From Streptomyces dioscori (GTDB taxonomy: Bacteria > Actinomycetota > Actinomycetes > Streptomycetales > Streptomycetaceae): DNA of 64,000 nucleotides. Of the stretch, positions 28,008 to 36,717 are shown piece after piece; position 1 is the first letter of the stretch; every line of letters begins with the position of its first letter. Made by a program: the position numbers and the translations under genes. Location of the stretch: assembly GCF_003024195.1 (NCBI RefSeq), contig NZ_KZ679060.1, positions 1 through 64,000 of the forward strand, written 5' to 3'. The notes under the pieces were generated by a model. That model did not search any database, was not told the origin of the DNA, and saw nothing but the letters and a program-made list of their open reading frames with translations.

Positions 28008-28220
28008 GTGGCGGACATCGAGGAAGCACGTAAGGCGTTCGAGCGCATCGACGTGGACGGGGACGGCTACATCACCGCCGCCGAGTTCAAGAAGGCCCTG
28101 GCCCAGGGCGGGGACTGGAACGTCACGGACTCGGTCGCCGAGGCCGTCATCGGCGCCCAGGACCTCAACGGCGACAAGCTGCTCTCGTTCGACGAGTTCT
28201 GGGCCCACATCAACAAGTGA
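28008..28220 (+). CDS. Small EF-hand calcium-binding protein (CabB-like)
   Basis: 70-residue acidic protein with two EF-hand loops: DVDGDGYITAAE and DLNGDKLLSFDE. The first is canonical. In the second the loop Gly is Lys, which may weaken binding. No signal peptide, so cytosolic. The GTG 28008 start follows GAAGGGGCGGG at suitable spacing. It ends in a strong terminator and is preceded by 90 nt without features, so it is likely monocistronic. From memory S. coelicolor has a similar calmodulin-like protein in the same neighbourhood. Confidence 0.92.
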   Translation: MADIEEARKAFERIDVDGDGYITAAEFKKALAQGGDWNVTDSVAEAVIGAQDLNGDKLLSFDEFWAHINK

Positions 28221-28230
28221 CCCGAGTGGC

Positions 28231-28263
28231 AGGGGCGCCCACCGGTTCACGGTGGGCGCCCCT
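28231..28263 (+). terminator. Stem-loop terminator after EF-hand gene
   Basis: Perfect 14-bp inverted repeat (28231-28244 and 28250-28263) with a 5-nt loop followed by a short T-run, 10 nt past the stop. Confidence 0.9.
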
Positions 28264-28366
28264 TTGTCGTGTTCGTCCATCCGAGTGGGGCTCGGAATAG
28301 CCCGGTATGAACCCGGGTTGGTATATCGCGCCAGGAGTCACCCACCCCCTCGAAGGGCGAGCCCCC

Positions 28367-29026
28367 ATGAAGATCGGCATCATCGGAGCAGGGAACATCG
28401 GCGGCAACCTCACCCGCCGCCTCACCTCACTCGGCCACGACGTGTACGTCGCCAACTCCCGCGGCCCGCAGACGCTCACCGCGCTGGCGGAGGAGACCGG
28501 AGCCACCCCTGTCACCGTCGAGGAGGCTCCCCGGGGCGCCGAGGTCGTCGTCGTCACGATCCCCCTGAAGGCGATTCCCGACCTGCCGTCCGGACTGCTG
28601 GACCAGGCGGCCGACGGGGTGACCGTCATCGACACCGGCAACTACTACCCGCAGCGGGACGGCAGGATCGCCGCGATCCTGGACGAGGGTCTGACGGAGT
28701 CCCGCTGGACGGCCCAGCACCTCGGCCACACGGTGGTCAAGGCCTTCAACGGCACGTACGCGCAGGACATCCTGGACCGCCCCCGGCCGGCCGGCGCCCC
28801 CGACCGCATCGCCCTCCCGGTGGCGGCCGACGACGCGGCCGCCAAGCAGGTCGTACGCGCCCTCATCGACGAGCTCGGCTTCGACACCGTGGACGCGGGC
28901 GGCCTCGACGACTCCTGGCGCCAGCAGCCCGCCACCCCCGTCTACGGCCTCCAGGAAGGCGTGGACGCGGTGACGAAGGCCCTGGCCGAGGCGTCCAGGG
29001 AACGCACCCCGGACTTCACCGCGTAA
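28367..29026 (+). CDS. NADPH-dependent F420 reductase family protein
   Basis: 219 residues beginning directly with a Rossmann dinucleotide motif (MKIGIIGAGNIGGNL) followed by the ANSRGPQTL segment typical of the NADP-binding half of F420-dependent NADP oxidoreductases. Characteristic downstream segments are VVTIPLKAIPDLP, VIDTGNYYP and VKAFNGTYA. It should exchange hydride between F420 and NADP or act as a related NADP-dependent reductase; the actual substrate cannot be fixed. GAAGGGCGAG lies before the ATG. Convergent with the MOSC gene with only 14 nt between the stops. Confidence 0.88.
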   Translation: MKIGIIGAGNIGGNLTRRLTSLGHDVYVANSRGPQTLTALAEETGATPVTVEEAPRGAEVVVVTIPLKAIPDLPSGLLDQAADGVTVIDTGNYYPQRDGRIAAILDEGLTESRWTAQHLGHTVVKAFNGTYAQDILDRPRPAGAPDRIALPVAADDAAAKQVVRALIDELGFDTVDAGGLDDSWRQQPATPVYGLQEGVDAVTKALAEASRERTPDFTA

Positions 29027-29040
29027 CTCTCCCGCCCCGC

Positions 29041-29583
29041 TCAGACGATCTCCAGCGGCAGGTGCGGCCCGGCCGGCAGTTCGACCTCCACGGGGTCACC
29101 GGGCCGCACCCGGCCGCCCGCGACGACCACACTCATGATCCCGGACCGGAACCGGGCCTTCCCGTCCTCGCCCCGGCCCACGACCTGCTTCATGAGCCCC
29201 TTCCGGAAGGTGTCGATCTGCGCGCAGGGATTGCGCAGCCCGGTGACCTCCACCACGGCCTCATCCCCGAGCCGCAGCAGCGTCCCGGCCGGCAGCCCGA
29301 GCAGATCGATGCCCCGGGTGGTGACGTTCTCGCCGAGCTCCCCGGCCGCGACCTCGAACCCGGCTCCCCGGACCTCGTCGAACAGCTCCTCGTGGATGAG
29401 GTGCACCTGCCGCAGATTCGGCTGCGAGGGATCCTTCCGCATCCGGAACCGATGCTTGACGGTCGTCCCCGCATGCACATCACCCTCGACCCCGAGCCCC
29501 GCGAGCAGCATGATGCTCTCCCGGTTCGGCTTGGTGAACGAGTACGTCTCCTTACTGCTGACTGCAGCAACTGTCCTACTCAT
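29041..29583 (-). CDS. MOSC domain protein
   Basis: 180-residue single-domain protein of the molybdenum-cofactor sulfurase C-terminal (MOSC) family. Visible signatures are LGVEGDVHAG, QVHLIHEELFDEV, GELGENVTTRGIDL and the conserved Cys of NPCAQID. Family members bind Moco or take part in sulfur transfer and reduction of N-hydroxylated compounds (for example YiiM-like proteins). No other Moco genes are adjacent, so its role here is open. ATG 29583 is near the edge of the AT-rich leader of the accessory island, so this gene probably marks the end of the core segment. Confidence 0.92.
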   Translation of the reverse strand: MSRTVAAVSSKETYSFTKPNRESIMLLAGLGVEGDVHAGTTVKHRFRMRKDPSQPNLRQVHLIHEELFDEVRGAGFEVAAGELGENVTTRGIDLLGLPAGTLLRLGDEAVVEVTGLRNPCAQIDTFRKGLMKQVVGRGEDGKARFRSGIMSVVVAGGRVRPGDPVEVELPAGPHLPLEIV

Positions 29584-29823
29584 ATGCCGAAGCTACCTCT
29601 CGTGGCTCGGGGTTATAGCGGTGTAAAAGTTCCTGCCTTTCCTTAAGCGTAACTAGCGAAAGGTGCTCCTTACGGGTTTTCCTCCTCTATTTCTCTATCA
29701 ATAGAGATGTTCTAAATATGGTGCGCTGTGTGCCAGTTGGCGTAGACACTGCTTCTCACAGGTTTTTGCATGGAGCCGCGGGGGCGCTCTTGGCCGCTCC
29801 TGCGTGAGCACAGGAGGACGGAC
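29584..29823 (+). promoter_or_regulatory. AT-rich leader of the signalling island with inverted repeat
   Basis: A 240-nt gap. In 29641-29720 I counted 32 G/C of 80, far below the surroundings. It contains a perfect 7-2-7 inverted repeat (TCTCTAT CA ATAGAGA, 29692-29707) and, just after, TATGGT (29717-29722) that could be a -10 box. The repeat is a natural operator candidate for the divergent MOSC gene or the downstream operon. An AGGAGG site at 29813-29818 precedes the first island gene. Confidence 0.55.
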
Positions 29824-30678
29824 ATGGTGTCGCCTGATCCGCACAGCTACTGGATCGTGCTGCTGGACATCGAAGACTTCAGCCTGCGAACGGAAGTCGC
29901 CCAGGCGACACTGCACGGTGAGTTGTATGAGGTGGTCGAGTTCGCGCTCGCCCGGGCCGGACTCGACCTTGCCGAGTGCCCAGTCCAGGACCGTGGGGAC
30001 GGGATGCTGATTCTGATCCCCATGGGAACGAGCCCGACCAAGCTGCTGCGGGAAGTGGCGCGCGGGCTGGAGGACGCATTGCAGGCACACCAGGTGAAGT
30101 ACAACCAGGACCACCGCATGCGGCTGAGGGTCGGCCTCAATCAAGGGCTCGTGATTCGGCAGGGCGAGCGCTGGACAGGCACCGCCATTAACGATTTGGC
30201 CCGACTGGTGGACGCTGGCCCGGTCAAGGGTGTGCTCGAACAGGCTCGCAGGGCCCAGTTGGTGCTGGTGGTCTCTGAAAACGTGCACACCTCGATCGTG
30301 CGCGGCGGGTACCCCGGGATAGACCCGGCGTCCTATCTGTCCGCCGACTTCGTCACGAAGCACGGCGAACTACGCCGGGGCTGGATCACCGTGCCCGGCT
30401 ACTCGTCACCGCCCGGGCTTCCCGCCGATTCGGGGACGCCGCCCGGCGCAGCAGGGGGAACTGCGGTCCGGGACGGCGCCGGGGCGGGGACGGGTGATGG
30501 CGGGACCGTCCAGGGGAGCACGGTCCCGCCGTCCACCCCCATGAACATTCGTGACGTGTCGAACAGCCGGATAGTGGGTCCCGGCGCAGAGCGCGTCGTC
30601 TACCTCGAAGAAGGCGACTATGTAGAGGGCGGCAAGTACGAGCATCGCCACTACGGCACCTCCGCGGACGGCTCATGA
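29824..30678 (+). CDS. Class III nucleotide cyclase-like protein (possibly active)
   Basis: 284 residues, first gene of the island operon. Residues 8-180 resemble a minimal class III nucleotide cyclase domain: first metal Asp in VLLDIEDFS (D15), RGDGML (D59) at the second metal position, MRLRVGLNQG, and TAINDLARLVD with the transition-state Asn and Arg (N123, R127). The rest is a Pro/Gly/Thr-rich linker and a short C-terminal segment (SNSRIVGPGAER, YLEEGDYVEGG). No membrane segment. ATG 29824 is preceded by AGGAGG; an in-frame ATG at 29770 lacks such a site. The stop overlaps the STAND gene (ATGA). Activity and the nucleotide made (cAMP, cGMP, cUMP, cCMP or none) are unknown; homology is by eye. 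Confidence 0.68.
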   Translation: MVSPDPHSYWIVLLDIEDFSLRTEVAQATLHGELYEVVEFALARAGLDLAECPVQDRGDGMLILIPMGTSPTKLLREVARGLEDALQAHQVKYNQDHRMRLRVGLNQGLVIRQGERWTGTAINDLARLVDAGPVKGVLEQARRAQLVLVVSENVHTSIVRGGYPGIDPASYLSADFVTKHGELRRGWITVPGYSSPPGLPADSGTPPGAAGGTAVRDGAGAGTGDGGTVQGSTVPPSTPMNIRDVSNSRIVGPGAERVVYLEEGDYVEGGKYEHRHYGTSADGS

Positions 30679-32990
30679 GCGTGTCCGATGGCCCCTCGCC
30701 TGCGCCGGCCCCGGTCGGCTCTCCGGCTTCGCCGCCCGCGCCGCCGGGCGCGGGCGGCGGACAGAGTGGCGGCGGAGGTGCGTCCCCTCCGGGTGGCGGT
30801 GACGCACCTCGGCCACCCGGAGGGGACGGAGTGCATCGGCCCCAGAGCCCGGGAGCCGGTGGCGACAATGTCGGGGCGGGAAGGAACGCCCAGGACGCCA
30901 CGGCCCGTACCGGGCAGGGCAGTCTGCGAGCCGGGTTGCTGCGCGAGGCTTGGACGCACATCGGCGGCGACCGGGTCCAGGGCAACAAGATCGTCATCCA
31001 GGCCGCGGGAGATCGCGGTGTCGTGCTGCGCACCCTCTCCGCGAGCATCGTGGACACCGTTCGGCACGCCTTCCGGGAACCGCCGCGCTGGGACGCCATC
31101 CGTACGGACGCCTGGCGGCAGAGCCGCTCCGTCGTACTGCGCGGGCCGGGCGGCGCGGGAAAGACAGCTGCGGCTGTGCGGCTGCTGATCGCCGCCAGCG
31201 CCAAGACATGGTTCCGGCTCGACTCCGTAGACGATTTGGCCCGTCTGACGGATCTGAAGCAGATCGGCAGCGGAGCGGGCCTGATCCTCGACCGGCCCCC
31301 CGACCTCGGCGAACTGCGCGGCCCGCTGCTCGAAAGCCTGGAGGACCTGCTGTACCGGGCGGACGCACACCTGGTCCTGATCGCCGGGACCGAGGACGAA
31401 CTGGGCCGTGGTGTCGGCGAGTACGTGCAGCGAGTCATCCGCCCGGAAGCGCTGAACGCCGTACTGGAAGCCCATCTGGCACACCACCTGGGCGAGGCCG
31501 AGGCCGAGCGCGTACTGGAGGTGGACGGGGTCGGCGAACTGGCTGCGGAGCTGCTGGACGACGCGGCCTGCCGTGACGCGGCCCGGCTCGCGGAAGTCCT
31601 CGCGCAGGAGTACGGCCCCGGCACCCTCGACCCGCCCCAGGTGCTGGACCTCGACCTGGACCGCGTGCGGGCCAGGATGGACCAGACCGGCGGCGAGGGG
31701 CCCGAGGAATGGTTCGAGGGGCTCGGTGACACGGTGCTGCGCACCCAGGCTGTCGCCCTCGCCGTGCTCGGCGGCCTGCCGCAGGAGGAAGTGGCGTTGG
31801 CCGCGAGCATGCTGCTGGACCGGTTCCGCAGCGAGCGCGGGGTTCTCACGCCAAGCGTCGAACAGGGACCCGTTCCGCTGCGCCAGGACCCCTTCGCCCA
31901 CTCGCGCAGGCTGTTCGCCGACAAGTTGCGCTCCCGGACCGTCAGTTCCGTGACCCAGGGGAGCTACGGCTGGCTGCCGTGCACCGTCGCCGAGTACCGG
32001 AATCCCGACTACCCGTCCCGCATCATCCGTCACGTCTGGTCGGAATACCGTGTTCAGCCGGAACTCATCGGCTGGCTCGCCGGGTTGGTGGACTCGCCGG
32101 CCCAGCAGGTCCGCGGTTTCGCGGGAACCGCACTCGGCCTGATCGCCACCGAGTCGTTCGAGTTCATCGCCAACCAGGTCTTCGCGGGCTGGATTCGGCA
32201 CGAGGAGAGCGGCTCGCTGCGCCGTGAGGCCGTCGCCTACGCGTTGAAGGTCTGTGCACGGGACCCCGCCCTTCGTACGGGCGTGTACGCATTGGTCAAC
32301 GAGTGGTACCTGAGCGGGACGTGGCAGACACAGGCCGCGGCGGCGCGCGCGTACGGCCTGTGTCTGGGCGGCACCGATCTCGGCACCGCCGTCGCAGCCC
32401 TCACCCGGCTCGGAATGGTGGATCACATCCAGGTGGCCATCGCGATCGGTGACGGCTTCGCCGACATGATGGCGGAGGACGTGACGGAGCGCGCACCGGT
32501 GGTGCTGCGCGCCGTGGCCGAGATGGTGCACCAGCCACGGAGCCGAGCCTGCGGACACCTCGTTTTCCTGATCCTCGCCGACGCCCTCGTGACCGAGGAA
32601 GTGGTCGCGGGCGCCGTGCCGCGCAGCCGGCCGACGCTGCTGTGGCTGGCCGCGACCGGGCCGTCCGGTGGCGAACTGCGGAGGCTACTCGGCTACTTGT
32701 GGGCCGAAGCGATCGGTGGCGAGCTCTTCGCGGAGGAGGCCGCGAGAGTGCTCCACGGCTGGGCCGCTCAGGCCGAGTCGGACCCGCTGCTCCTCGACGA
32801 CCTGGTCCGCTCGCTCGTCGGAGATGTCGCCACTCGCAACCCCCGAGTGGGCCTGCTCCTGCAGCGCTACGTCGCGCGCTGGAACGAGCGCGACTCTTTT
32901 CGTCCCCTGCCCCGCTCCGCGGCGGTCCTCGGCGGCGCCCTGCGCCAGGGCCGGCCCGACCTGTCCGCTCAGCCAGGAGGTGCCCGGTGA
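30675..32990 (+). CDS. STAND-like P-loop ATPase with helical-repeat C-terminus
   Basis: 771 residues. Residues 1-85 are Pro/Gly-rich and disordered. A short GGDRVQGNKIVIQ segment (97-109) precedes the P-loop domain: Walker A GPGGAGKT (157-164), a Walker-B-like GLILDRP (202-208) and a sensor-like LVLIAGTED. The C-terminal ~350 residues are alpha-helical with HEAT-like repeats (IGWLAGLVDSPAQQVRGFAG and similar), as expected of a ligand-sensing arm. The architecture resembles STAND/NLR-type conflict ATPases. No obvious nuclease or other effector domain, so output probably goes through the neighbours. Overlaps the genes on both sides by 4 nt. Confidence 0.75.
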   Translation: MSVSDGPSPAPAPVGSPASPPAPPGAGGGQSGGGGASPPGGGDAPRPPGGDGVHRPQSPGAGGDNVGAGRNAQDATARTGQGSLRAGLLREAWTHIGGDRVQGNKIVIQAAGDRGVVLRTLSASIVDTVRHAFREPPRWDAIRTDAWRQSRSVVLRGPGGAGKTAAAVRLLIAASAKTWFRLDSVDDLARLTDLKQIGSGAGLILDRPPDLGELRGPLLESLEDLLYRADAHLVLIAGTEDELGRGVGEYVQRVIRPEALNAVLEAHLAHHLGEAEAERVLEVDGVGELAAELLDDAACRDAARLAEVLAQEYGPGTLDPPQVLDLDLDRVRARMDQTGGEGPEEWFEGLGDTVLRTQAVALAVLGGLPQEEVALAASMLLDRFRSERGVLTPSVEQGPVPLRQDPFAHSRRLFADKLRSRTVSSVTQGSYGWLPCTVAEYRNPDYPSRIIRHVWSEYRVQPELIGWLAGLVDSPAQQVRGFAGTALGLIATESFEFIANQVFAGWIRHEESGSLRREAVAYALKVCARDPALRTGVYALVNEWYLSGTWQTQAAAARAYGLCLGGTDLGTAVAALTRLGMVDHIQVAIAIGDGFADMMAEDVTERAPVVLRAVAEMVHQPRSRACGHLVFLILADALVTEEVVAGAVPRSRPTLLWLAATGPSGGELRRLLGYLWAEAIGGELFAEEAARVLHGWAAQAESDPLLLDDLVRSLVGDVATRNPRVGLLLQRYVARWNERDSFRPLPRSAAVLGGALRQGRPDLSAQPGGAR

Positions 32991-34786
32991 ACCAGCCGGT
33001 GTCGTTGATTGTCAGTCAGTCGGCCGTGCCCCGCTTGGCGGTGGGTCCCACCAAAGCGAGGGAACCGTATCTGGCCGTCGTGTACGCCACCGCCGTGGGT
33101 GAGGTGGCCTGCTTCGACGGCCGGCCGTTGCGGACCGGGCAGCAATTCTTCTCCAAGTACCGCATGCGCTACGAGGTCGACATGCGTCAGCAGCACCGCA
33201 CCGCTGTCCTCGGCCAGAATCCACTGGTCTCCCGGGACGGTGTGCACGCCTTCGAGGTGACCATTTCCTTCACCTTCCGTGTCGCCGGCTGGCAGGGGGC
33301 CGAGGAGTGGGTGCGCTCCGGCCTGCAGGACCCGCTCCCCATCGTGCACGGACACCTCAACAGCCGCTTCCACGCGGCAGGGCAGAGCTTCGGCATCGAC
33401 GACTCCTTCGGACTCCAGCGCCACCTCAACCAGCTCTGCGCCGCATCCGAGTCCCTGGACCCGGGCCTGGTGATGGACGGCTGCCGGGTCTCAGTGCGCC
33501 CCGACGCCAAGTCACTGACCTACCTGGAGATGCTGATCGAGGCGGAGTGGGAGGAGAACATCGGCGCCGCCAGGCATCGGCCGAAGTCCGGCGGCGCCCA
33601 TCGGGAGGGCGAACTCAAGGCGATCGAGCAGACCTACGAGATTCAGGCCACGCAGCGCCAGGCCGCCGCGTTCTCTGACATGATCGCGAACAGCGAGGGG
33701 CTGATCCGGCATTACCTGATCACCCATCCGAACGACGCTGCCGGGGCGTTCGAGATGAGCCGCCAGCTGGAGGAGGCCCGGGCCACCACCGACGAACTGC
33801 AGAACCAACGGGCCCTCGCGCTGTTCCAGGTGATGGCGGACAAGGGCCTCATCCAGGCCGGAGACCTCGATCTGTTGCGCCAGCAGCTCACCGGACAGGT
33901 CGGCCAGGCCACCGGTGGTCACGTTACGCTCTCGGCAGCCGCTCCGCCCCAACTGCCCGGCGCCCGGCCCTGGGACGCCACGGCACAGCTCCCGCCCGCG
34001 TCGCCCCAGCAGGCGCCGGACGCGGCGGCACCGGTCACGCCGAGTGCGCCGCCCACCGTTACGGCGCCGGTGATGCCGACCGCACCGTCCGCCTCGGGAA
34101 CGACGGCCGCCCCGGCCACCGCGTTCTCCGGTGTCGCCCTCATCTACCTCGTCATCGACGAGTCGCTGGACGACGACTGCCTCGATGAACTCAACCGCGG
34201 TCTCGCAGCCCTGCATTCGGCGCTCGCCGGCGCACCGGCCGTCTCGGCCGCACTGCGGCTGTGCGTCCTGGGCATGGCCGCCGGTACGGAGATGAGGCTG
34301 CCCCTGGACACCGTGCTGCCCAGTACCCGCACCCCGATCCTCGCCGGACGCCAGGGACTCTCGTACGAGCAGGCCTTCCGCATGCTGCAGGCGCTGCTCC
34401 GGCAGGACGTGGCGCTGGTCAAGACGCAGCGTGCGCAGGTGCTGCGGCCGATCGTGTTCTTCCTCTCCGGCGGCGTCCCGGAGGGGGGCGACGGATGGCA
34501 GGACGCCTATCGGGAGCTGGTCGACCAGGGCGGCAACCCAGTGGCACCGCATCTCATCGCGCTCGGCCTCGGCCGGGCCCAGGCCCGCGCGGTCCGAACC
34601 GTGGCGACCCGCCCCGAGTTCGGGTTCATGGCCGCACCGCATCAGGACGTGGCTTCCGCGGCGCACAGCTGCGCGGCGTTCCTGCGGGACACGATCATCG
34701 CCTACGGGCAGCGCCTGAGCTCCGGCGACCCGCAGTTCTCACTCGTTCCGCCGGACGGTTTCCGGATGGCGGAAGACGCGTTCTGA
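32987..34786 (+). CDS. SPFH/Band-7-like domain fused to a degenerate vWA domain
   Basis: 599 residues. The N-terminal ~210 residues read like a stomatin/SPFH domain (VSRDGVHAFEVTISFTFRV, repeated short helices), then a Glu/Ala-rich helical region (AIEQTYEIQATQRQAAAF to about 305) and a Pro/Ala/Thr linker. Residues about 382-599 are a von Willebrand A-like domain close to the next gene, but its MIDAS is broken: DESLDDD replaces DESGS, and LSGGVP replaces LTDGVP. It therefore probably cannot bind metal and may be a structural partner for the intact vWA. GTG 32987 is preceded by AGGAGG and overlaps the upstream stop. The SPFH call is a visual inference. Confidence 0.65.
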   Translation: MNQPVSLIVSQSAVPRLAVGPTKAREPYLAVVYATAVGEVACFDGRPLRTGQQFFSKYRMRYEVDMRQQHRTAVLGQNPLVSRDGVHAFEVTISFTFRVAGWQGAEEWVRSGLQDPLPIVHGHLNSRFHAAGQSFGIDDSFGLQRHLNQLCAASESLDPGLVMDGCRVSVRPDAKSLTYLEMLIEAEWEENIGAARHRPKSGGAHREGELKAIEQTYEIQATQRQAAAFSDMIANSEGLIRHYLITHPNDAAGAFEMSRQLEEARATTDELQNQRALALFQVMADKGLIQAGDLDLLRQQLTGQVGQATGGHVTLSAAAPPQLPGARPWDATAQLPPASPQQAPDAAAPVTPSAPPTVTAPVMPTAPSASGTTAAPATAFSGVALIYLVIDESLDDDCLDELNRGLAALHSALAGAPAVSAALRLCVLGMAAGTEMRLPLDTVLPSTRTPILAGRQGLSYEQAFRMLQALLRQDVALVKTQRAQVLRPIVFFLSGGVPEGGDGWQDAYRELVDQGGNPVAPHLIALGLGRAQARAVRTVATRPEFGFMAAPHQDVASAAHSCAAFLRDTIIAYGQRLSSGDPQFSLVPPDGFRMAEDAF

Positions 34787-34835
34787 CGCGCGGCACCGAA
34801 GAAAGCAATCGCACAACGGACAAGGACAAGTGACG

Positions 34836-35516
34836 ATGGTGGAAAGCAACAGGGGGCACTTGCTCCCCATCTACGTCCTCGCCGACGAGTCGGGTTCGAT
34901 GATGAACCACATCGACGACCTGAACGACGGGCTGAGGTCTCTGCACCAGGCGCTGCTCGGAGAGCCGATGGCGGCGGCCAAGGTACGGCTCTCCGTGCTG
35001 GGCTTCTCGGACGACGTGATCGAGCGGGTGCACCTGGTGGACCTGCGCAGCGCGAACGAGTTCCCGCTGCTCCGCACCCGCGGTATGACCAGTTACGCGG
35101 CGGCCTTCGAAGACCTGATCACCCGGATACCTGTCGACATCGCCGGCCTCAAGGCCGAGGGGTACCAGGTGCACCGGCCCGCGGTGTTCTTCCTCACCGA
35201 CGGGGTGCCGAACATGGGCGAGGACTGGTACGACGCGCGCCGCCGACTCACCGACCGCACGCTGACCCTGGGGGCGCCGAACATCATCGCCTGCGGGATC
35301 TCGGATGCCGATGCGGAGATCATCAGCCAGGTCGCCACCCAGCCGGAGTTCGGCTTCGTCGCCAACGAGGGTGTGGATGTCGGTCCGGCCATTGCCAAGT
35401 TCTGCACCGCGCTCACCAAGAGCGTGATCGCGTCGGGCCGTTCGCTCACCTCGGCCTCTCCGCAGCTGGTGGTCGACAAGCCGGAGAACTTCACTCTCGC
35501 GATTGATGTGATCTGA
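34836..35516 (+). CDS. TerY-like von Willebrand factor A domain protein
   Basis: 226 residues that are almost entirely a vWA domain with a complete MIDAS: DESGS (D17, S19, S21), T85 in RGMTSYAAAF and D122 in FLTDGVP. It matches the TerY type found in the TerY-phosphatase-kinase triads associated with tellurium-resistance-like stress loci. The next two genes are a PP2C phosphatase and a kinase, so the triad is complete. No signal peptide. ATG 34836 is chosen over GTG 34830 because AAGGA then has better spacing. Presumed to be a metal-dependent scaffold for the other products. Confidence 0.85.
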   Translation: MVESNRGHLLPIYVLADESGSMMNHIDDLNDGLRSLHQALLGEPMAAAKVRLSVLGFSDDVIERVHLVDLRSANEFPLLRTRGMTSYAAAFEDLITRIPVDIAGLKAEGYQVHRPAVFFLTDGVPNMGEDWYDARRRLTDRTLTLGAPNIIACGISDADAEIISQVATQPEFGFVANEGVDVGPAIAKFCTALTKSVIASGRSLTSASPQLVVDKPENFTLAIDVI

Positions 35517-35517
35517 C

Positions 35518-36717
35518 GTGCTGTGGCCCTTCAGGCGCTCCGCCGAGGAACAGCAAGGGTGCCAGAAGCAGAAGGAGCGGCAGGAGCGGCAGCGACCGAG
35601 GGAGCGAACGCCCGCGCACGAGCCCGAGGATCTGGCACCGGAGCCCACACGAACCGCGGACCGAACACCGCCGGCCACAGCTCCGGCACCGGCCCCGGAC
35701 CGGACTCCGGTCGTCGATCCCCGCCACGACCTCATGAACGACGCGAGGACACAACCCGAGGGAGGCGAGCCCGCCGAGCCGGTCCAGGAGCCCGCTCTCT
35801 CCGTCGAGCCGGAGCCGGTGACGGACGACCTCGCTCGGCTGTGGCGGCCTCTGAAGGTGGGTGAACCGTTGCCGCTCTTCGAGCCGAAGCCGCCCTCGGG
35901 TCTGTCCTACCGGCCGGACACCGTGTGCGACGGCTGGTCCACGAAGGAACTCCACCTGCGCCTCGCCTCCGTGCGCGGTTACCAGCACCGTGCCGACGGC
36001 AGCCCGCGTGAGGACGACGTGGCGGCGGCCTGGGATCGGCGTACCGGGACCGTGGTGTTCGCCGTCGCCGATGGGGTCTCCGCTGCCGAGCAGCCGCACA
36101 TCGGCTCTCAGTTGGCGTGCCGCAGTGCGGTGGAGACGATGCTGGCGCAGGTGCGGGAAGGAGACGGCTTCGTGGCCGACTGGGACCATCTGCTGAAAAC
36201 GGTCCGTTGGCAACTGGTGGAACAGACCCGCCGCATCCTGCGCCACTCCGAGGCGGGGGCCGAGCAGACGGCCAGACTGCTGGCCACCACTCTGGTGGCG
36301 GGGACCGCGACGCCCGCTGAAGGGGAGGTGCGCATCCAGCTGGTCTCGATCGGGGACTCCGGAGCCTGGCAGATCAAACGCGAGAACTTCTTCCAGGTGG
36401 TGGGCGGCAAGATGGCGGGCGCGGACGGGCTGGTCTCCTGCGCGGTGGATCCGCTGCCGTTCATCTCCGGTGTGATCCGTCCGACGTCCTTCCCCCTGGA
36501 ACAGGGCACTGTCCTGCTCGTCGGAACGGACGGCTTCGGTGACCCTCTGGGGGACGGGGCGGGGGAAGTGGCCACGCTGTTCCGCGCCCGGCTGCGGCAG
36601 CCCGTGCCGCCGCTGGGCCTCGCCCACCTGCTGGACTTCTCACGGGAGACCTTCGACGACGACCGGACGCTCGTCGTCCTCTGGCTGCGGACCGAGACAC
36701 CAGGAGGCAGGCCATGA
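35518..36717 (+). CDS. PP2C-type serine/threonine phosphatase (TerY-P triad)
   Basis: 399 residues. The N-terminal ~105 residues are Arg/Pro/Glu-rich; a short WRPLKVGEPLPLFEP stretch follows. The PP2C domain has all metal-binding landmarks: GSPREDD (about 163), VADGVS (182), GDSGAW (279), TDGFGD (337) and DDRT (380). It should dephosphorylate targets of the neighbouring kinases. The GTG start lies one base after the vWA stop and lacks a strong ribosome-binding site, suggesting translational coupling; an internal Met at the end of the disordered region cannot be excluded. The 3' end overlaps the kinase start (ATGA). Confidence 0.9.
   Translation: MLWPFRRSAEEQQGCQKQKERQERQRPRERTPAHEPEDLAPEPTRTADRTPPATAPAPAPDRTPVVDPRHDLMNDARTQPEGGEPAEPVQEPALSVEPEPVTDDLARLWRPLKVGEPLPLFEPKPPSGLSYRPDTVCDGWSTKELHLRLASVRGYQHRADGSPREDDVAAAWDRRTGTVVFAVADGVSAAEQPHIGSQLACRSAVETMLAQVREGDGFVADWDHLLKTVRWQLVEQTRRILRHSEAGAEQTARLLATTLVAGTATPAEGEVRIQLVSIGDSGAWQIKRENFFQVVGGKMAGADGLVSCAVDPLPFISGVIRPTSFPLEQGTVLLVGTDGFGDPLGDGAGEVATLFRARLRQPVPPLGLAHLLDFSRETFDDDRTLVVLWLRTETPGGRP

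Noticed and set aside
29770..29823. Start of the cyclase-like gene at ATG 29770
   Set aside because: No ribosome-binding site there, and the extra residues are Arg-rich and not like the paralogous fusion protein. ATG 29824 follows AGGAGG and aligns with the paralogue.
30386..32558. Long minus-strand open frames within the island (512 and 635 codons)
   Set aside because: They oppose the STAND ATPase gene, have Ser/Arg-rich content and no motif. The + strand frame has Walker A and overlaps its neighbours in operon style.
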